From Corynebacterium glaucum (GTDB lineage Bacteria > Actinomycetota > Actinomycetes > Mycobacteriales > Mycobacteriaceae): DNA of 64,000 nt. The notes under the pieces were generated by a model. The model was not told the origin of the DNA. It did no database searches and saw only the letters and a program-made list of their open reading frames with translations. Below, in pieces: positions 18,244 through 26,951 of the stretch. The DNA is taken from NCBI RefSeq assembly GCF_030408855.1, contig NZ_CP047358.1:2356001-2420000 (forward strand), read 5' to 3'. The position numbers were made by a program, and so were the translations under genes. The number at the start of each line of letters is the position of its first letter. Within the stretch, counting starts at the first letter, position 1.

Positions 18244-19311
18244 TCAGATCCTTCCTAGAAGTGCAGCTTCGCCGGGACGTGCCGTCAAACGCACGGTGTC
18301 ATCGTTGGATAGTCGCTCGTCTGTAGTGATGAGAAGAGCCACACCGTCCGCAGTTTTCACCACTGCCTGGAATCGACCCCCCATGTACTCCACAGATTCA
18401 ACTACCGCGTCGAATGCGTTTTCATCGGCGTTGTCAGCGAGCTGCAGGGTGTTGGGACGAATCAGCAATTGAGGTTTCGGGCGATCATCGTTTCGGATGA
18501 CGAGATCGGATAGCGGGACTCGCCATGTCCGGTTGAGCGCATAGGCGAACCCGTCTCCGACCTCGCAGTCGAGGAGTGTCGAGTTGGTTAAGAAGTTGGC
18601 CACGAAATCATCGATCGGCCGCATCCAGAGTTCGTCAGGAGTCCCATACTGAACGAGCTTTCCACTACGCAAGATAGCGATCTTGTCTGCGAGAGCGAGT
18701 GCCTCGTGCTGATCGTGGGTCACAATCAATGTTCCACAGCCGACGTCGGCGACAATGTTGGCGAGCTGGCGGCGGAGGTCATTGCGCAACTGGGGATCCA
18801 AAGCTGCGAGGGGCTCGTCAAGGAGTAACACGCTTGGGTCGATTGCAATGGCGCGTCCCAGAGCGACGCGTTGACGCTGACCACCCGAAAGTTGGGCCGG
18901 CTTACGATCGGCATACTCGGTGAGCTGGGTGAGGTCCAACACGCGCTCTACCGTTTCGTCTCGCTTACCAGCATCAATGCCACGAACTTTCAAGCCGTAG
19001 CCAATGTTCCCCCTGACAGTCATGTGCGGGAAGCAGGCATAAGATTGAGGGACCAGCCCGATGTTTCTCTGAGCCGCAGTGAGCTCGGTAACGTCCTTCC
19101 CGTTGATGATCACTGATCCCTTCGAGACATGATTCAACCCGGCGACGGCTTTCAACGTGGTCGATTTGCCGCAGCCCGAGGGACCGATCACAGCAGTGGT
19201 CTCCCCTGGCTCAACCTGCAAGCTGATGTCCTCCACAGCCACGAAGTCGCCGTACTTTACCGTGATGCGATCAACTGCCAAGCTGCCGCCCTTGATTGCC
19301 GCTGAAGTCAT
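18244..19311 (-). CDS. ABC transporter ATPase, Fe3+/aminoethylphosphonate/polyamine type
   Basis: A 355-residue PotA/FbpC-like ATPase with Walker A GPSGCGKST, signature LSGGQRQR, Walker B VLLLDEPLAALD and VTHDQHEALAL. The C-terminal 100 residues form a TOBE-like regulatory domain. It overlaps the upstream permease gene by four bases. It energises the two permeases at 19308-21037. Sequence alone cannot separate ferric iron, polyamine and aminoethylphosphonate importers; the adjacent phosphodiesterases favour a phosphorus compound. Confidence 0.85.
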   Translation of the reverse strand: MTSAAIKGGSLAVDRITVKYGDFVAVEDISLQVEPGETTAVIGPSGCGKSTTLKAVAGLNHVSKGSVIINGKDVTELTAAQRNIGLVPQSYACFPHMTVRGNIGYGLKVRGIDAGKRDETVERVLDLTQLTEYADRKPAQLSGGQRQRVALGRAIAIDPSVLLLDEPLAALDPQLRNDLRRQLANIVADVGCGTLIVTHDQHEALALADKIAILRSGKLVQYGTPDELWMRPIDDFVANFLTNSTLLDCEVGDGFAYALNRTWRVPLSDLVIRNDDRPKPQLLIRPNTLQLADNADENAFDAVVESVEYMGGRFQAVVKTADGVALLITTDERLSNDDTVRLTARPGEAALLGRI

Positions 19312-20141
19312 TTCTTGTCCTTTGCTTGAGAGTTTGAACGTGTACGGGCCGCCACAATCGCCACAAGCACCGGGATTGCAAAAGCGATAAACAGGCAGGA
19401 CATCGCAGACGCAACTTCCAGGCGCCGCGTTGAGTAGGCATCGAACAGTGCGAACGGAGCCATAGGTGTCGCAGGCGGATTAATGAAGAACGAGATATTG
19501 AATTCGCCGAACGAAATGGCAAAAATCATCGTCACAGCTTGGAGAATCGCCACGTTCGTCCATGGAATCGTGATACTGAAAATAACCCTGAGCCACGATG
19601 CCCCCAGTGAATGCGCTGTGTATTCAGCCTCACGCAGGAGAGGGTCTGCGAGCGCCGGGACAAGTGCTGACATCGCGAACGGGAGGGTGAAGATCAAGTG
19701 GCCCACTACCAGCAGGATGCCGGAGGGCCTTAACCCCGAGAATGTCCCGATAAGAGCAATCGAAAGCGCAATGCCCGGGATGGCAAGCGGAATGTTTGAC
19801 AGCGTAATGAGCACCCTCGACACCCAATCCGGCAACCGCGGAGCCCACCAGGCAAGCGGAAAAACGATGAGGAGATTGAGAGCGACTACAAGCAGCGCCA
19901 CAAGGAGAGACCGCAGAAGGGTCGATCCCAGTAGATTCCAACCAAGGACGAACCAGTCTAAGGTGAATCCACCGCCCCAGGGCCCTTTTGAAAAATCGAC
20001 AGATGTGGCTGCGATGAAGGTAGCCAACACCGGGACAATAATGAAGACCGTCAGCAGCCACGTCACTATCCGGCCGGCAGTGACCGGATTCTCGTTGGGG
20101 GTAGCGCGCTCTACGGGTGCGCCAGTTTCATGCATGGTCAT
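19308..20141 (-). CDS. ABC transporter permease (second)
   Basis: A 277-residue inner-membrane permease with six predicted helices and the coupling loop EAEYTAHSLGASWLRVIFSITIP (EAA...G...IP pattern). It belongs to the PotC/FbpB-like group. The gene overlaps both neighbours by four bases, as expected for a tightly coupled transporter operon. Codon use here is less GC-biased than in the hut region. Confidence 0.82.
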   Translation of the reverse strand: MTMHETGAPVERATPNENPVTAGRIVTWLLTVFIIVPVLATFIAATSVDFSKGPWGGGFTLDWFVLGWNLLGSTLLRSLLVALLVVALNLLIVFPLAWWAPRLPDWVSRVLITLSNIPLAIPGIALSIALIGTFSGLRPSGILLVVGHLIFTLPFAMSALVPALADPLLREAEYTAHSLGASWLRVIFSITIPWTNVAILQAVTMIFAISFGEFNISFFINPPATPMAPFALFDAYSTRRLEVASAMSCLFIAFAIPVLVAIVAARTRSNSQAKDKK

Positions 20142-21037
20142 TTTCTGAGTCCGCTTTCAACGAGACGTGCCAACAGACGGCCGGCAACGATAGCGAGTAA
20201 GGCCAAGGACGCCAGAATCACCGCTAGAGCGGACGATGTTGCGATGTTGAACCCGTTGTTCAACGCATCGACGACATCCAGCGGCAACAGCCGGATACCT
20301 TCAGACAGCGTCGCAGCAGTCCCGTACCCACCTAGAGCCACAGCTGCAGCCGTACCGGACGCTTCAATTGCGGCAGGGAGAATGAGAGGCAGTTGGATGG
20401 TCCAGAATGCTCGGAACCTCGAGGCCCCAAGAGTTTCAGCAGCCTCCGCATACTCGGGATTAAGCATCTCGGCCGCGCCTCTCAGTGGCCCAACGATTCT
20501 GGGGACCGAGAAGAAGACATATGCGATGAAGAACCCTAAGTATGTGAAAGCAGCGCCAGCCAACGGCGGAAAAAACTGCCCGATCAAACCGTTCCTACCC
20601 AACAGGACAATCGAGAAGAACCCGATGATGATTCCCGGCAGAGTGATTGGGAAAGTGAGCAGGGCATCCAACGCAGGTTGAGCTCGATTCTCGCGTGACC
20701 GCTTCGCCAGGTATAGAACGGTTGGGATCGCAAGAACCACGGTGATAACCACCGATCCCAAACCGACTATCACCGAGTTGCGAACCGACCTGGCGATAAA
20801 AGCGGAGCCCAGCGCTTCTTTGTAATACTGCAGGGTAGGCCCCGAGGTCTCATAGATGCCCACCTCACCAATCCCGAATGACCTGAGTATCAAGACCAGA
20901 ACGGGATAAAGGCCGAACACTATGACGATCACAAGTACTGGAATGAGTGCCAGCAAACCGAGACTGAACCTTTTCGATTTGCGTTCCACGGCGTCTCGTC
21001 CGGCACTCTCTGCTGGCGCGGAGTTTGCCTGGTTCAT
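20138..21037 (-). CDS. ABC transporter permease (first)
   Basis: A 299-residue permease with six hydrophobic helices and a 25-residue basic N-terminal tail. The coupling loop reads EYAEAAETLGASRFRAFWTIQLP, the EAA...G...LP pattern. It follows the binding-protein gene by five bases and overlaps the second permease gene by four. It belongs to the PotB-like group, in which the two permeases form a heterodimer. Confidence 0.82.
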   Translation of the reverse strand: MNQANSAPAESAGRDAVERKSKRFSLGLLALIPVLVIVIVFGLYPVLVLILRSFGIGEVGIYETSGPTLQYYKEALGSAFIARSVRNSVIVGLGSVVITVVLAIPTVLYLAKRSRENRAQPALDALLTFPITLPGIIIGFFSIVLLGRNGLIGQFFPPLAGAAFTYLGFFIAYVFFSVPRIVGPLRGAAEMLNPEYAEAAETLGASRFRAFWTIQLPLILPAAIEASGTAAAVALGGYGTAATLSEGIRLLPLDVVDALNNGFNIATSSALAVILASLALLAIVAGRLLARLVESGLRK

Positions 21038-21042
21038 GAGGT

Positions 21043-22098
21043 CTACCCGATCAGAGCTTTGTAATCCTCGTTGAACTTTTGCTGTACCTCACCCTGCTTC
21101 AAGTAGTTGACAGTGCGTGCACGCTCGTAATCCTCCTCAGGCAGGAACTTTCCGCGCATGTCGGCTGGGATTTCCCCAACTGCCGGGCGCATGTAACCGT
21201 GCGCAAAGAGTGACTGCCCTTCCTCCGAGAAGTAGAAATCAAGCAGAGCCTTACCGTTATCATCGTGTGGCGCACCGTTGACGAGACCCACAACGTATGG
21301 GATCTGAAGAGAGCCCTCTTCGGGGATAATGATGCTCACATTCGATCCCTCATCACGCAGTTTGTATCCGTTGAAGTCGGCGTCGATGAGAATCGGGATT
21401 TCGCCTTGTGCCACTTTTGCAGTCGCAGTTTGAGCAGAAATAATCGCGCCATTATCGACGAGTTGCTTGATGTAATCCAAGCCCGGACCAAAGTCATCGA
21501 GGCTTCCGCCCATCGCTTCGTTCGCGGCGGTTGCAACGGAGTAGCCGACTGCAGCCTGAGTCGGGTCAAGGAAACCTACTTTGCCCTTGTACTCGGGCTT
21601 CAACAGGTCCGCCCACGAGGACGGAACCGGCGCACCACCGAGAAACTCCTCATTCACGATGAATGCCACGGTGCCGGAGTGCACGGTGTGCCACATTTCA
21701 TCCGCACTCTTCAAGTCATCGGCAATGTCACCGGCTCGCTTAGGGGTGTGCGGCTGGAGAACACCGGACTCAACCAGCTGGCCACCGAAAGCAATACCTG
21801 TGTAAACCACGTCTGCAACCGGAGAAGCCTTCTCTGCTTGCAGAGCAGCCAACGCTTGCCCGGAGTTCTTCGGGTCGTTGGGAGCGTCGATTCCCGTTGA
21901 GTCCTTGAATGCAGCATGTACCTCACCGAAGTTGCCCCACTCCGCAGGCGAGTTGTAGGAGATTACGGTCTGCGCGCCGCCCGAAGAGCTCTTATCGGAG
22001 GAACCTGCAGAGGTGTCTACCCCAGTATTTCCGCATGCGCTGAGCATAGCGACAGCGGAGACTGCGAAAACTCCGCGAACCAATCGGTTGTTAAACAT
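21043..22098 (-). CDS. extracellular solute-binding lipoprotein, AfuA/PhnS-like
   Basis: A 351-residue periplasmic-binding-protein-fold lipoprotein. The signal peptide ends in the lipobox LSAC, followed by a Ser-rich linker. The mature protein shows VISYNSPAEWGNFGEV and DVVYTGIAF, similar to binding proteins for ferric iron or 2-aminoethylphosphonate. The ATG at 22098 was chosen because the signal peptide begins there and GGGAAAG lies upstream; an in-frame ATG at 22146 would add a hydrophilic leader. It is the first gene of the operon, preceded by a direct-repeat box at 22220-22240. Confidence 0.82.
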   Translation of the reverse strand: MFNNRLVRGVFAVSAVAMLSACGNTGVDTSAGSSDKSSSGGAQTVISYNSPAEWGNFGEVHAAFKDSTGIDAPNDPKNSGQALAALQAEKASPVADVVYTGIAFGGQLVESGVLQPHTPKRAGDIADDLKSADEMWHTVHSGTVAFIVNEEFLGGAPVPSSWADLLKPEYKGKVGFLDPTQAAVGYSVATAANEAMGGSLDDFGPGLDYIKQLVDNGAIISAQTATAKVAQGEIPILIDADFNGYKLRDEGSNVSIIIPEEGSLQIPYVVGLVNGAPHDDNGKALLDFYFSEEGQSLFAHGYMRPAVGEIPADMRGKFLPEEDYERARTVNYLKQGEVQQKFNEDYKALIG

Positions 22099-22219
22099 CG
22101 AACTTTCCCTCTCATCGTCGGCCACCGAAGTGGCGTAATCGGACAACGCGATTCGAATCGACTCGCTCAGGAAAGTTTCGCTCGCGAATTTAAATCCGGG
22201 CTGTCGCTGATGGGAACCT

Positions 22220-22240
22220 ACGGTAAATTCACGGTAAATT
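22220..22240 (-). promoter_or_regulatory. tandem direct repeat resembling a PhoB/PhoP (PhoR) box
   Basis: Two copies of ACGGTAAATT lie exactly 11 bases apart (22220 and 22231); on the minus strand this is TTTACCGT-GAA-TTTACCGT, two 8-mers with a 3-base spacer, 19 bp in total. That geometry is typical of OmpR/PhoB-family response regulators, including the corynebacterial phosphate regulator as I remember it. It lies about 120 bases before the binding-protein gene. TTTAAA/TTAAAT further downstream could serve as a -10. Confidence 0.5.
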
Positions 22241-22368
22241 TCTCTAAGCTGGATTTCAGGCGACTATTAGTTCAAGCACAACCTATTAGACCCGCTACTG
22301 AATCCGTGGAACAGCCACTTCACCGCAACCCATTGAATCTAGGTAGAAATCTGGGTATTTTTAGGTCT

Positions 22369-22671
22369 ATGCAAACCGTATCCATCAGCCAGGCCTCCTC
22401 AGCCGGTGTTTCGAGACTGGTCTCAATGGCTGAATCCGGCGCACCGGTGCCGTTGACTAGGCACGGAAGAGTTGTCGCGGAAGTAGTTTCCACCAACGAG
22501 ATTGAGCGCTTGCGCCGGGATAGCGAGACGCTACGGGACGCTGTTCTCGCGCTCGGGAGGTTTGCGACTGACTCAGGCGAACGCACCGACCTCGACGATG
22601 CGATGGAAATGTTCGGGTTTAGTCGCGCAGAATTAATGGCCGAGATCGCGGCCGATGGGGAATCCCTCTAG
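22369..22671 (+). CDS. Phd/YefM-like antitoxin
   Basis: A 100-residue protein. The first 45 residues fit the Phd/YefM fold (VSISQASSAGVSRLVSMAES, then PVPLTRHGRVVAEVV), which binds operator DNA. The acidic C-terminal part would neutralise the toxin. ATG 22369 begins the recognisable domain; the frame is open further upstream but through the promoter region of the divergent transporter operon. Its end overlaps the toxin reading frame by 17 bases. The surrounding DNA is visibly AT-richer than the hut region. Confidence 0.75.
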   Translation: MQTVSISQASSAGVSRLVSMAESGAPVPLTRHGRVVAEVVSTNEIERLRRDSETLRDAVLALGRFATDSGERTDLDDAMEMFGFSRAELMAEIAADGESL

Positions 22672-23266
22672 CGTCCGCAAGCCAATGGCAGAAGCGAATC
22701 CTCCCGCCCGGGTGAGGTTGACTAAGGAAGCAGTTGAAGACCTCCGGCGGCTGGAAAAGAAGGATCCCCAAATTGTCCGAAGCATCTTTAGAAAGATGCT
22801 GCTCCTGGAGCAATCCCCCTACGCCGGCGAGCCGCTCCTAGGTTCACTAGTGACCTTCAGAAAGCTCATCATCGGGGATCGCGATTATCGGATCGTGTGG
22901 CGCGTCTCTAATGATGAGAGGTTCCGACCGGTACTCGAGATCGCGGAGGTGTGGGCAGCAGGAGCCCGGTCAGACGCCGCGGTTTACCGCGAAATGGTTC
23001 ACCGAGCGGAGCTACTCGAAAATGAAGAGGACCTAGAGACCCGTGCACTGGCTGACATTCTGGCCGAATTTGGGCGACGGTATGCCGGAATAGAGGCGCA
23101 TGCGGAGCCATCAGGAACCGCTGACTTGCCCACATGGCTCACGCAGGCTCTAAAGGACCAACTGCATTTGTCAGACGAGCGCATCAGCGTGCTCACTCAA
23201 GAGGAAGCACAGCAGATGTTGGCCTACCACTGGAGTCGACCTAAATCGTCACCTGACGGGACTTGA
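22655..23266 (+). CDS. RelE/ParE-family toxin with C-terminal extension
   Basis: A 203-residue protein. Residues about 18-110 have the RelE/ParE pattern: ARVRLTKEAVEDLRRL, a LLGSLVTFRKLIIGDRDYRIVWRV core and EVWAAGARSDAAVYRE. RelE toxins are usually 85-100 residues; here a further 90 residues, acidic and helical, follow (for example LETRALADILAEFGRRYAG). The function of the extension is unknown. ATG 22655 overlaps the antitoxin; ATG 22685 is an alternative. The 3' end overlaps the convergent DUF5926 gene by 26 bases. Confidence 0.7.
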   Translation: MGNPSSVRKPMAEANPPARVRLTKEAVEDLRRLEKKDPQIVRSIFRKMLLLEQSPYAGEPLLGSLVTFRKLIIGDRDYRIVWRVSNDERFRPVLEIAEVWAAGARSDAAVYREMVHRAELLENEEDLETRALADILAEFGRRYAGIEAHAEPSGTADLPTWLTQALKDQLHLSDERISVLTQEEAQQMLAYHWSRPKSSPDGT

Positions 23267-24158
23267 TGTTGTCCAGCTGCTTGCGCTCCTCGGCGGAGAG
23301 CTGCGCATCGGAGGCGTACTCCGCCTCGATCTTCTCGTTCAGCGCGGTCAGCGCCTCGGCGTAGGAGGCGGCGTCCACGGACGGGTCGAGGTCCCACACC
23401 GGCACGACCACGCCGTGGGTGCGGAATGCGCCAGCGAACTTGGTACCCTCGCCCAGATTCAGCTCGCCGCGAGCGGCGATGCGAGCCAGGGCGGTGAGCA
23501 TCTGGTTCTCGCTCTCCTCCGGGCGCACCCAGCGGATGTGGGCCTTGCCGCCGCCAGGGTTAACCCACCAGATCGAACCCGGTAGATCAACCTTGACCTG
23601 GGTAGACGGAAGGACAGCCTCGTTGGCGCGGCCCAGGGCCTGGCGGATCTCCGGGGGCACGGTCGCGCCCTCGGCGAACCACCAACCGAAGTCGTTGTGC
23701 TCGGTGATCTGCAGTTGGGACGAGGCGTCGATAAGCGAGGAAAGCTCTGGCTGCGAGCCATCCGCAACTGTGGAGCCCAAGGTCTCCCCTGGCTTTGCCT
23801 CGAGTACCCAGTTAAGCGCGTACGCCAGGTCGCGGCCCGGGTTCTGCGAGTGGGACTGCACCTGAAGTGCGACGAAGCGCTCGCCGCCCTCCTCCTCGGC
23901 GCGCACCATGGCGGCGCCGGCGCCAGGCAGCACCGTGACGATGTTCACCGGCGTACCCTTGACCTCCACCTGCGCGACGGCGGACGGGACGAACTCCTGC
24001 AGCGCGATGAGGTCAGACTCCATGGCCAAGCCGCCGTACGGGCGGGGATCCTTGGCAAACTGCTCGCGCTCGGCGGCGCGGGCGGCAAGCTTCGCCTCGC
24101 GGCGGGTCATGCCCTCGGGCAGCTGGTTCTTTTGCTTCTTCGGTTTCCTAGGTGGCAT
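23241..24158 (-). CDS. DUF5926-like actinobacterial protein of unknown function
   Basis: A 305-residue soluble protein. A basic N-terminus (PPRKPKKQK) leads into LPEGMTRREAKLAARAAER and DPRPYGGLAMESDLIALQEFVPSA, which I recognise as the start of an actinobacterial family annotated DUF5926. No catalytic motif is evident and the role is unknown. ATG 24158 begins the conserved part; an upstream in-frame start would add eleven unrelated residues. The GDPD gene ends ten bases upstream on the same strand, so the two may be cotranscribed. Confidence 0.7.
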   Translation of the reverse strand: MPPRKPKKQKNQLPEGMTRREAKLAARAAEREQFAKDPRPYGGLAMESDLIALQEFVPSAVAQVEVKGTPVNIVTVLPGAGAAMVRAEEEGGERFVALQVQSHSQNPGRDLAYALNWVLEAKPGETLGSTVADGSQPELSSLIDASSQLQITEHNDFGWWFAEGATVPPEIRQALGRANEAVLPSTQVKVDLPGSIWWVNPGGGKAHIRWVRPEESENQMLTALARIAARGELNLGEGTKFAGAFRTHGVVVPVWDLDPSVDAASYAEALTALNEKIEAEYASDAQLSAEERKQLDNIKSRQVTI

Positions 24159-24168
24159 GCGCTTTAGG

Positions 24169-24930
24169 CTAGCGCACGCCCTCGACACCACCTTGACCGC
24201 GCTCGAACGTGTCCAGCGCCAAGTTCGGCAAGTCGGTGGCCATCACGTCCACGCCCTTCTCCGCGCACCAAAGCATCTCGCGCGGGGTGTTCACGGTCCA
24301 GGTGTAGGTTTTCAGACCCTTGAAGCCGAGGAGCTCGTGCTTGTGCTGCAGGTGAGAGAGCGCAGGGCCGACACCGAAGGGCTTCGAAAACATCGTGTTG
24401 CCCGGGTTCCAGGTTCGTTCGCGTAGGTGGAACAAGTAGTAGGTCTCCAGCTCCGGCGCTTGTTTGGCAAAGTAGCGCACCGCCGAGTGGCTGAAGGAGA
24501 CCACATGCACCCGCTCCGAATCCTGCAGGCGGTTGTAGCGCAGCACGCGCAGCGTCTGTTCATCCACTTCTGGACCGAAGCGGGTGGGGTGCTTGGTCTC
24601 TATATAGATGTGCTTGTGGGGATAGTCGGATAAGAGTTCCAACAGTTCGTCGAGAAGCAAAATGTGCTGCGGGTCTTCCTCCGTGCCGGAGTTGAGCTCG
24701 CGCAGGTCGCGGTAATCTATGGTGGCCACGCGCCCGCGACCGTTAGTGGTCCGGTTCACCGTCGCGTCGTGGAACACCACGAGCTTGCCGTCGCGGGTCA
24801 GACGCACGTCGCATTCGATCCCGTGGATGGGCAGCTTCAGTGCTTCCTCGAACGCGCGCTGCGTGTGCTCCGGATACAGGCCGGAGAACCCACGGTGCGC
24901 GATGATCTGGGTTTGCGCTCGGTTGTCCAC
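24169..24930 (-). CDS. glycerophosphodiester phosphodiesterase (paralogue 2)
   Basis: A 253-residue GDPD with the same catalytic layout as paralogue 1: IIAHRG, PEHTQ (one residue different from the usual PENT), GIECDV and VVFHDATVNRTT. No signal peptide. The likely start is GTG 24930, where the domain begins; an upstream frame to 25038 overlaps the divergent hydrolase gene. It has no transporter next to it, so it probably turns over glycerophosphodiesters from membrane lipids (inference). Confidence 0.87.
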   Translation of the reverse strand: MDNRAQTQIIAHRGFSGLYPEHTQRAFEEALKLPIHGIECDVRLTRDGKLVVFHDATVNRTTNGRGRVATIDYRDLRELNSGTEEDPQHILLLDELLELLSDYPHKHIYIETKHPTRFGPEVDEQTLRVLRYNRLQDSERVHVVSFSHSAVRYFAKQAPELETYYLFHLRERTWNPGNTMFSKPFGVGPALSHLQHKHELLGFKGLKTYTWTVNTPREMLWCAEKGVDVMATDLPNLALDTFERGQGGVEGVR

Positions 24931-24986
24931 GACACCCAACGTACAGCTGCCCCGCTTCCCCGCTCGATCTTTGCCAGAATGAGCGT

Positions 24987-26930
24987 GTGCTTTTCGACGA
25001 CCCGGTACAACCCATGTCCAGCTTCCGCCGGCTGCCATCCCCGTTGGGCGACAAGGCCGCCGAAGCCTTCAACACGGTGCGCAATGCGCGCCGGCGCTAC
25101 TCGGTTAGCCGCGACGGCATCCTCGCCGCTCCCGTGGCAGCGTTCGAGGTGTTCACCGACCTCACGCCGGGGCTTCGACTGCGCGGGTTGCAGCGCCTGC
25201 CGCAGAGTTTCCGCGTGGGCGCCGTCGGCGCGGAGGTAGCCACCTGGGGTGCGGTCTCGCCTTCGCTCTTGCCGCACAAGTGGTCCACCACCGCGGCGAA
25301 CACGGCGGTGCTCCAGGGCATCGGCCACGCCGTGACCACCGCGGTATCGCAGGCGGTGCGCCCGGGCAAGCGAAGCGAGGGCGGCCCGCTGCCCACGCCC
25401 GCGCGCTTGGGCATGACCGCCACGACGCTCGGGGTGTATGCCATGGCACTGTATCGCCGCCGCGATCAAGAGCGACTGGTCGAGGTCGAAGGCGAGTACT
25501 CGGTGTGGGACACCATCGGCGGCCTTGCGCTGGGTTCGCTCGGCTACGGCGCGATGCTGACGGTCGGCGAGGCGATCCAATCCTTCATTGACGCGATCAA
25601 CGCCGTGCTGGGCAAGCGTTTGCCGCCCGTCACCTCCTGGCCGCTGGCCATTGCTGTTGGCGGCGGAGTGATCTTGCTGTTTGCCGACCGGGTGGTTGTG
25701 CGCCGCTTTTTCTCCCGGGTCTCCCAGAGCGCTCAGGAGCTCGACCGCGCGTTTATGAAGGGCGCTGATCAGCCGGCGGAGCCGGAGCGCTCCGGCTCGC
25801 CCGAATCCAACGTGAACTGGAGCTCCATGGGCCGTCAGGGCCGCGCAACGGCTGCAGGCGGTCCCCGCAAGGCGCAGATCGCACGCGTGCTTGGCGTCAG
25901 CGAGGACGAGGTCAAGGAGCCGATCCGCATCTTCATCGGCCTGCACGGCCTCGACCCGGACGAGTCGCCGGACTTCGACCAAATGGCGCAGGAAGCCGTC
26001 GCCGAGATGCACCGCACCGGCGCGTTCGAGCGCAACCACATCGCCGTCATGTCCGCCGCCGGCACCGGCTGGATCAACGATTTCCACACGTCCGGCTTCG
26101 AATTTGTCACCCGCGGCGACAGCGCCATCGTCGCCGTACAGTATTCGTTCCTCCCCTCGGCGTACTCCTACATCGCCGACCACGACTCGCCGGTCCGCTC
26201 CTCCCGCGCATTGGTGCGCGCCATCCGGGAGGAGCTTTCGCTTATCGACGAATCAGTGCGCCCGAAACTCTACGTCGGCGGCGAATCGCTCGGCGCCTAC
26301 GGAGTGTCCGACGTGTTCCGCAGCGTGGAAGAATTCCTCCAGGCCACCTCTGGCGGTGTGTTCACCGGAGTGCCAGGTTTTGCCCGCAACCACTCGGAGT
26401 TGACCCGCGCACGCGAGGAGGGCTCGCCGCAGCGCCTCCCGCTTGTCGACGGCGGGCGTCATGTCCGTTTCACCGCCCACCCGGACCACATCACGCACGA
26501 TTTCAAGGGCGACGACTACGCCCACGAATGGGAGTCGCCGCGCTACGTCTTTGCCCAGCACGCTTCGGATCCGGTGGTGTGGTGGGAACCTAGCTTGATC
26601 TGGAAGATTCCGGACTGGTTGAAAGAACCCGGCTCGCGCGGCGACGCCGCCCCCGAAGCGCAGAAGCTTGACGTGCTGCAGACGTTGCGCTGGATGCCGC
26701 TGATCACGTGGTGGCAGGTCGGGATCGACCAGCTGGCCTCGCAGGATGTGCCGTCCCCGCACGGGCACAATTACCACGACGAGACGGTGGCCTATTGGAA
26801 TGCAGTGGTCCACGGTGTCAACGGAGGCTTAAGCGACGCGGAGATGGATCGCGCAGCCGAGTGGATCCACAACGACGCGGTGAAGTTGCGCAAGCCTCCG
26901 GGCGGTTTTCCGTCCAAGCACGGGTACTAG
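24987..26930 (+). CDS. large membrane protein with C-terminal alpha/beta-hydrolase domain (PF10081 type)
   Basis: A 647-residue protein of the actinobacterial alpha/beta-hydrolase family formerly called DUF2319. The N-terminal half has several hydrophobic segments (about 60-240), and the C-terminal half is a hydrolase domain: IFIGLHGLDPDESPDF, an RALVRAIREEL segment, the nucleophile elbow GGESLG in LYVGGESLGAYG, and YLQH-like DPVVWW. Family members are thought to act on lipids or esters, but no substrate is assigned. ATG 24987 lacks a clear ribosome site; ATG 25017 is possible. It is followed after 21 bases by a small membrane protein gene. Confidence 0.78.
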   Translation: MLFDDPVQPMSSFRRLPSPLGDKAAEAFNTVRNARRRYSVSRDGILAAPVAAFEVFTDLTPGLRLRGLQRLPQSFRVGAVGAEVATWGAVSPSLLPHKWSTTAANTAVLQGIGHAVTTAVSQAVRPGKRSEGGPLPTPARLGMTATTLGVYAMALYRRRDQERLVEVEGEYSVWDTIGGLALGSLGYGAMLTVGEAIQSFIDAINAVLGKRLPPVTSWPLAIAVGGGVILLFADRVVVRRFFSRVSQSAQELDRAFMKGADQPAEPERSGSPESNVNWSSMGRQGRATAAGGPRKAQIARVLGVSEDEVKEPIRIFIGLHGLDPDESPDFDQMAQEAVAEMHRTGAFERNHIAVMSAAGTGWINDFHTSGFEFVTRGDSAIVAVQYSFLPSAYSYIADHDSPVRSSRALVRAIREELSLIDESVRPKLYVGGESLGAYGVSDVFRSVEEFLQATSGGVFTGVPGFARNHSELTRAREEGSPQRLPLVDGGRHVRFTAHPDHITHDFKGDDYAHEWESPRYVFAQHASDPVVWWEPSLIWKIPDWLKEPGSRGDAAPEAQKLDVLQTLRWMPLITWWQVGIDQLASQDVPSPHGHNYHDETVAYWNAVVHGVNGGLSDAEMDRAAEWIHNDAVKLRKPPGGFPSKHGY

Positions 26931-26951
26931 GGCCAGCAAGGCAGCACAGCC

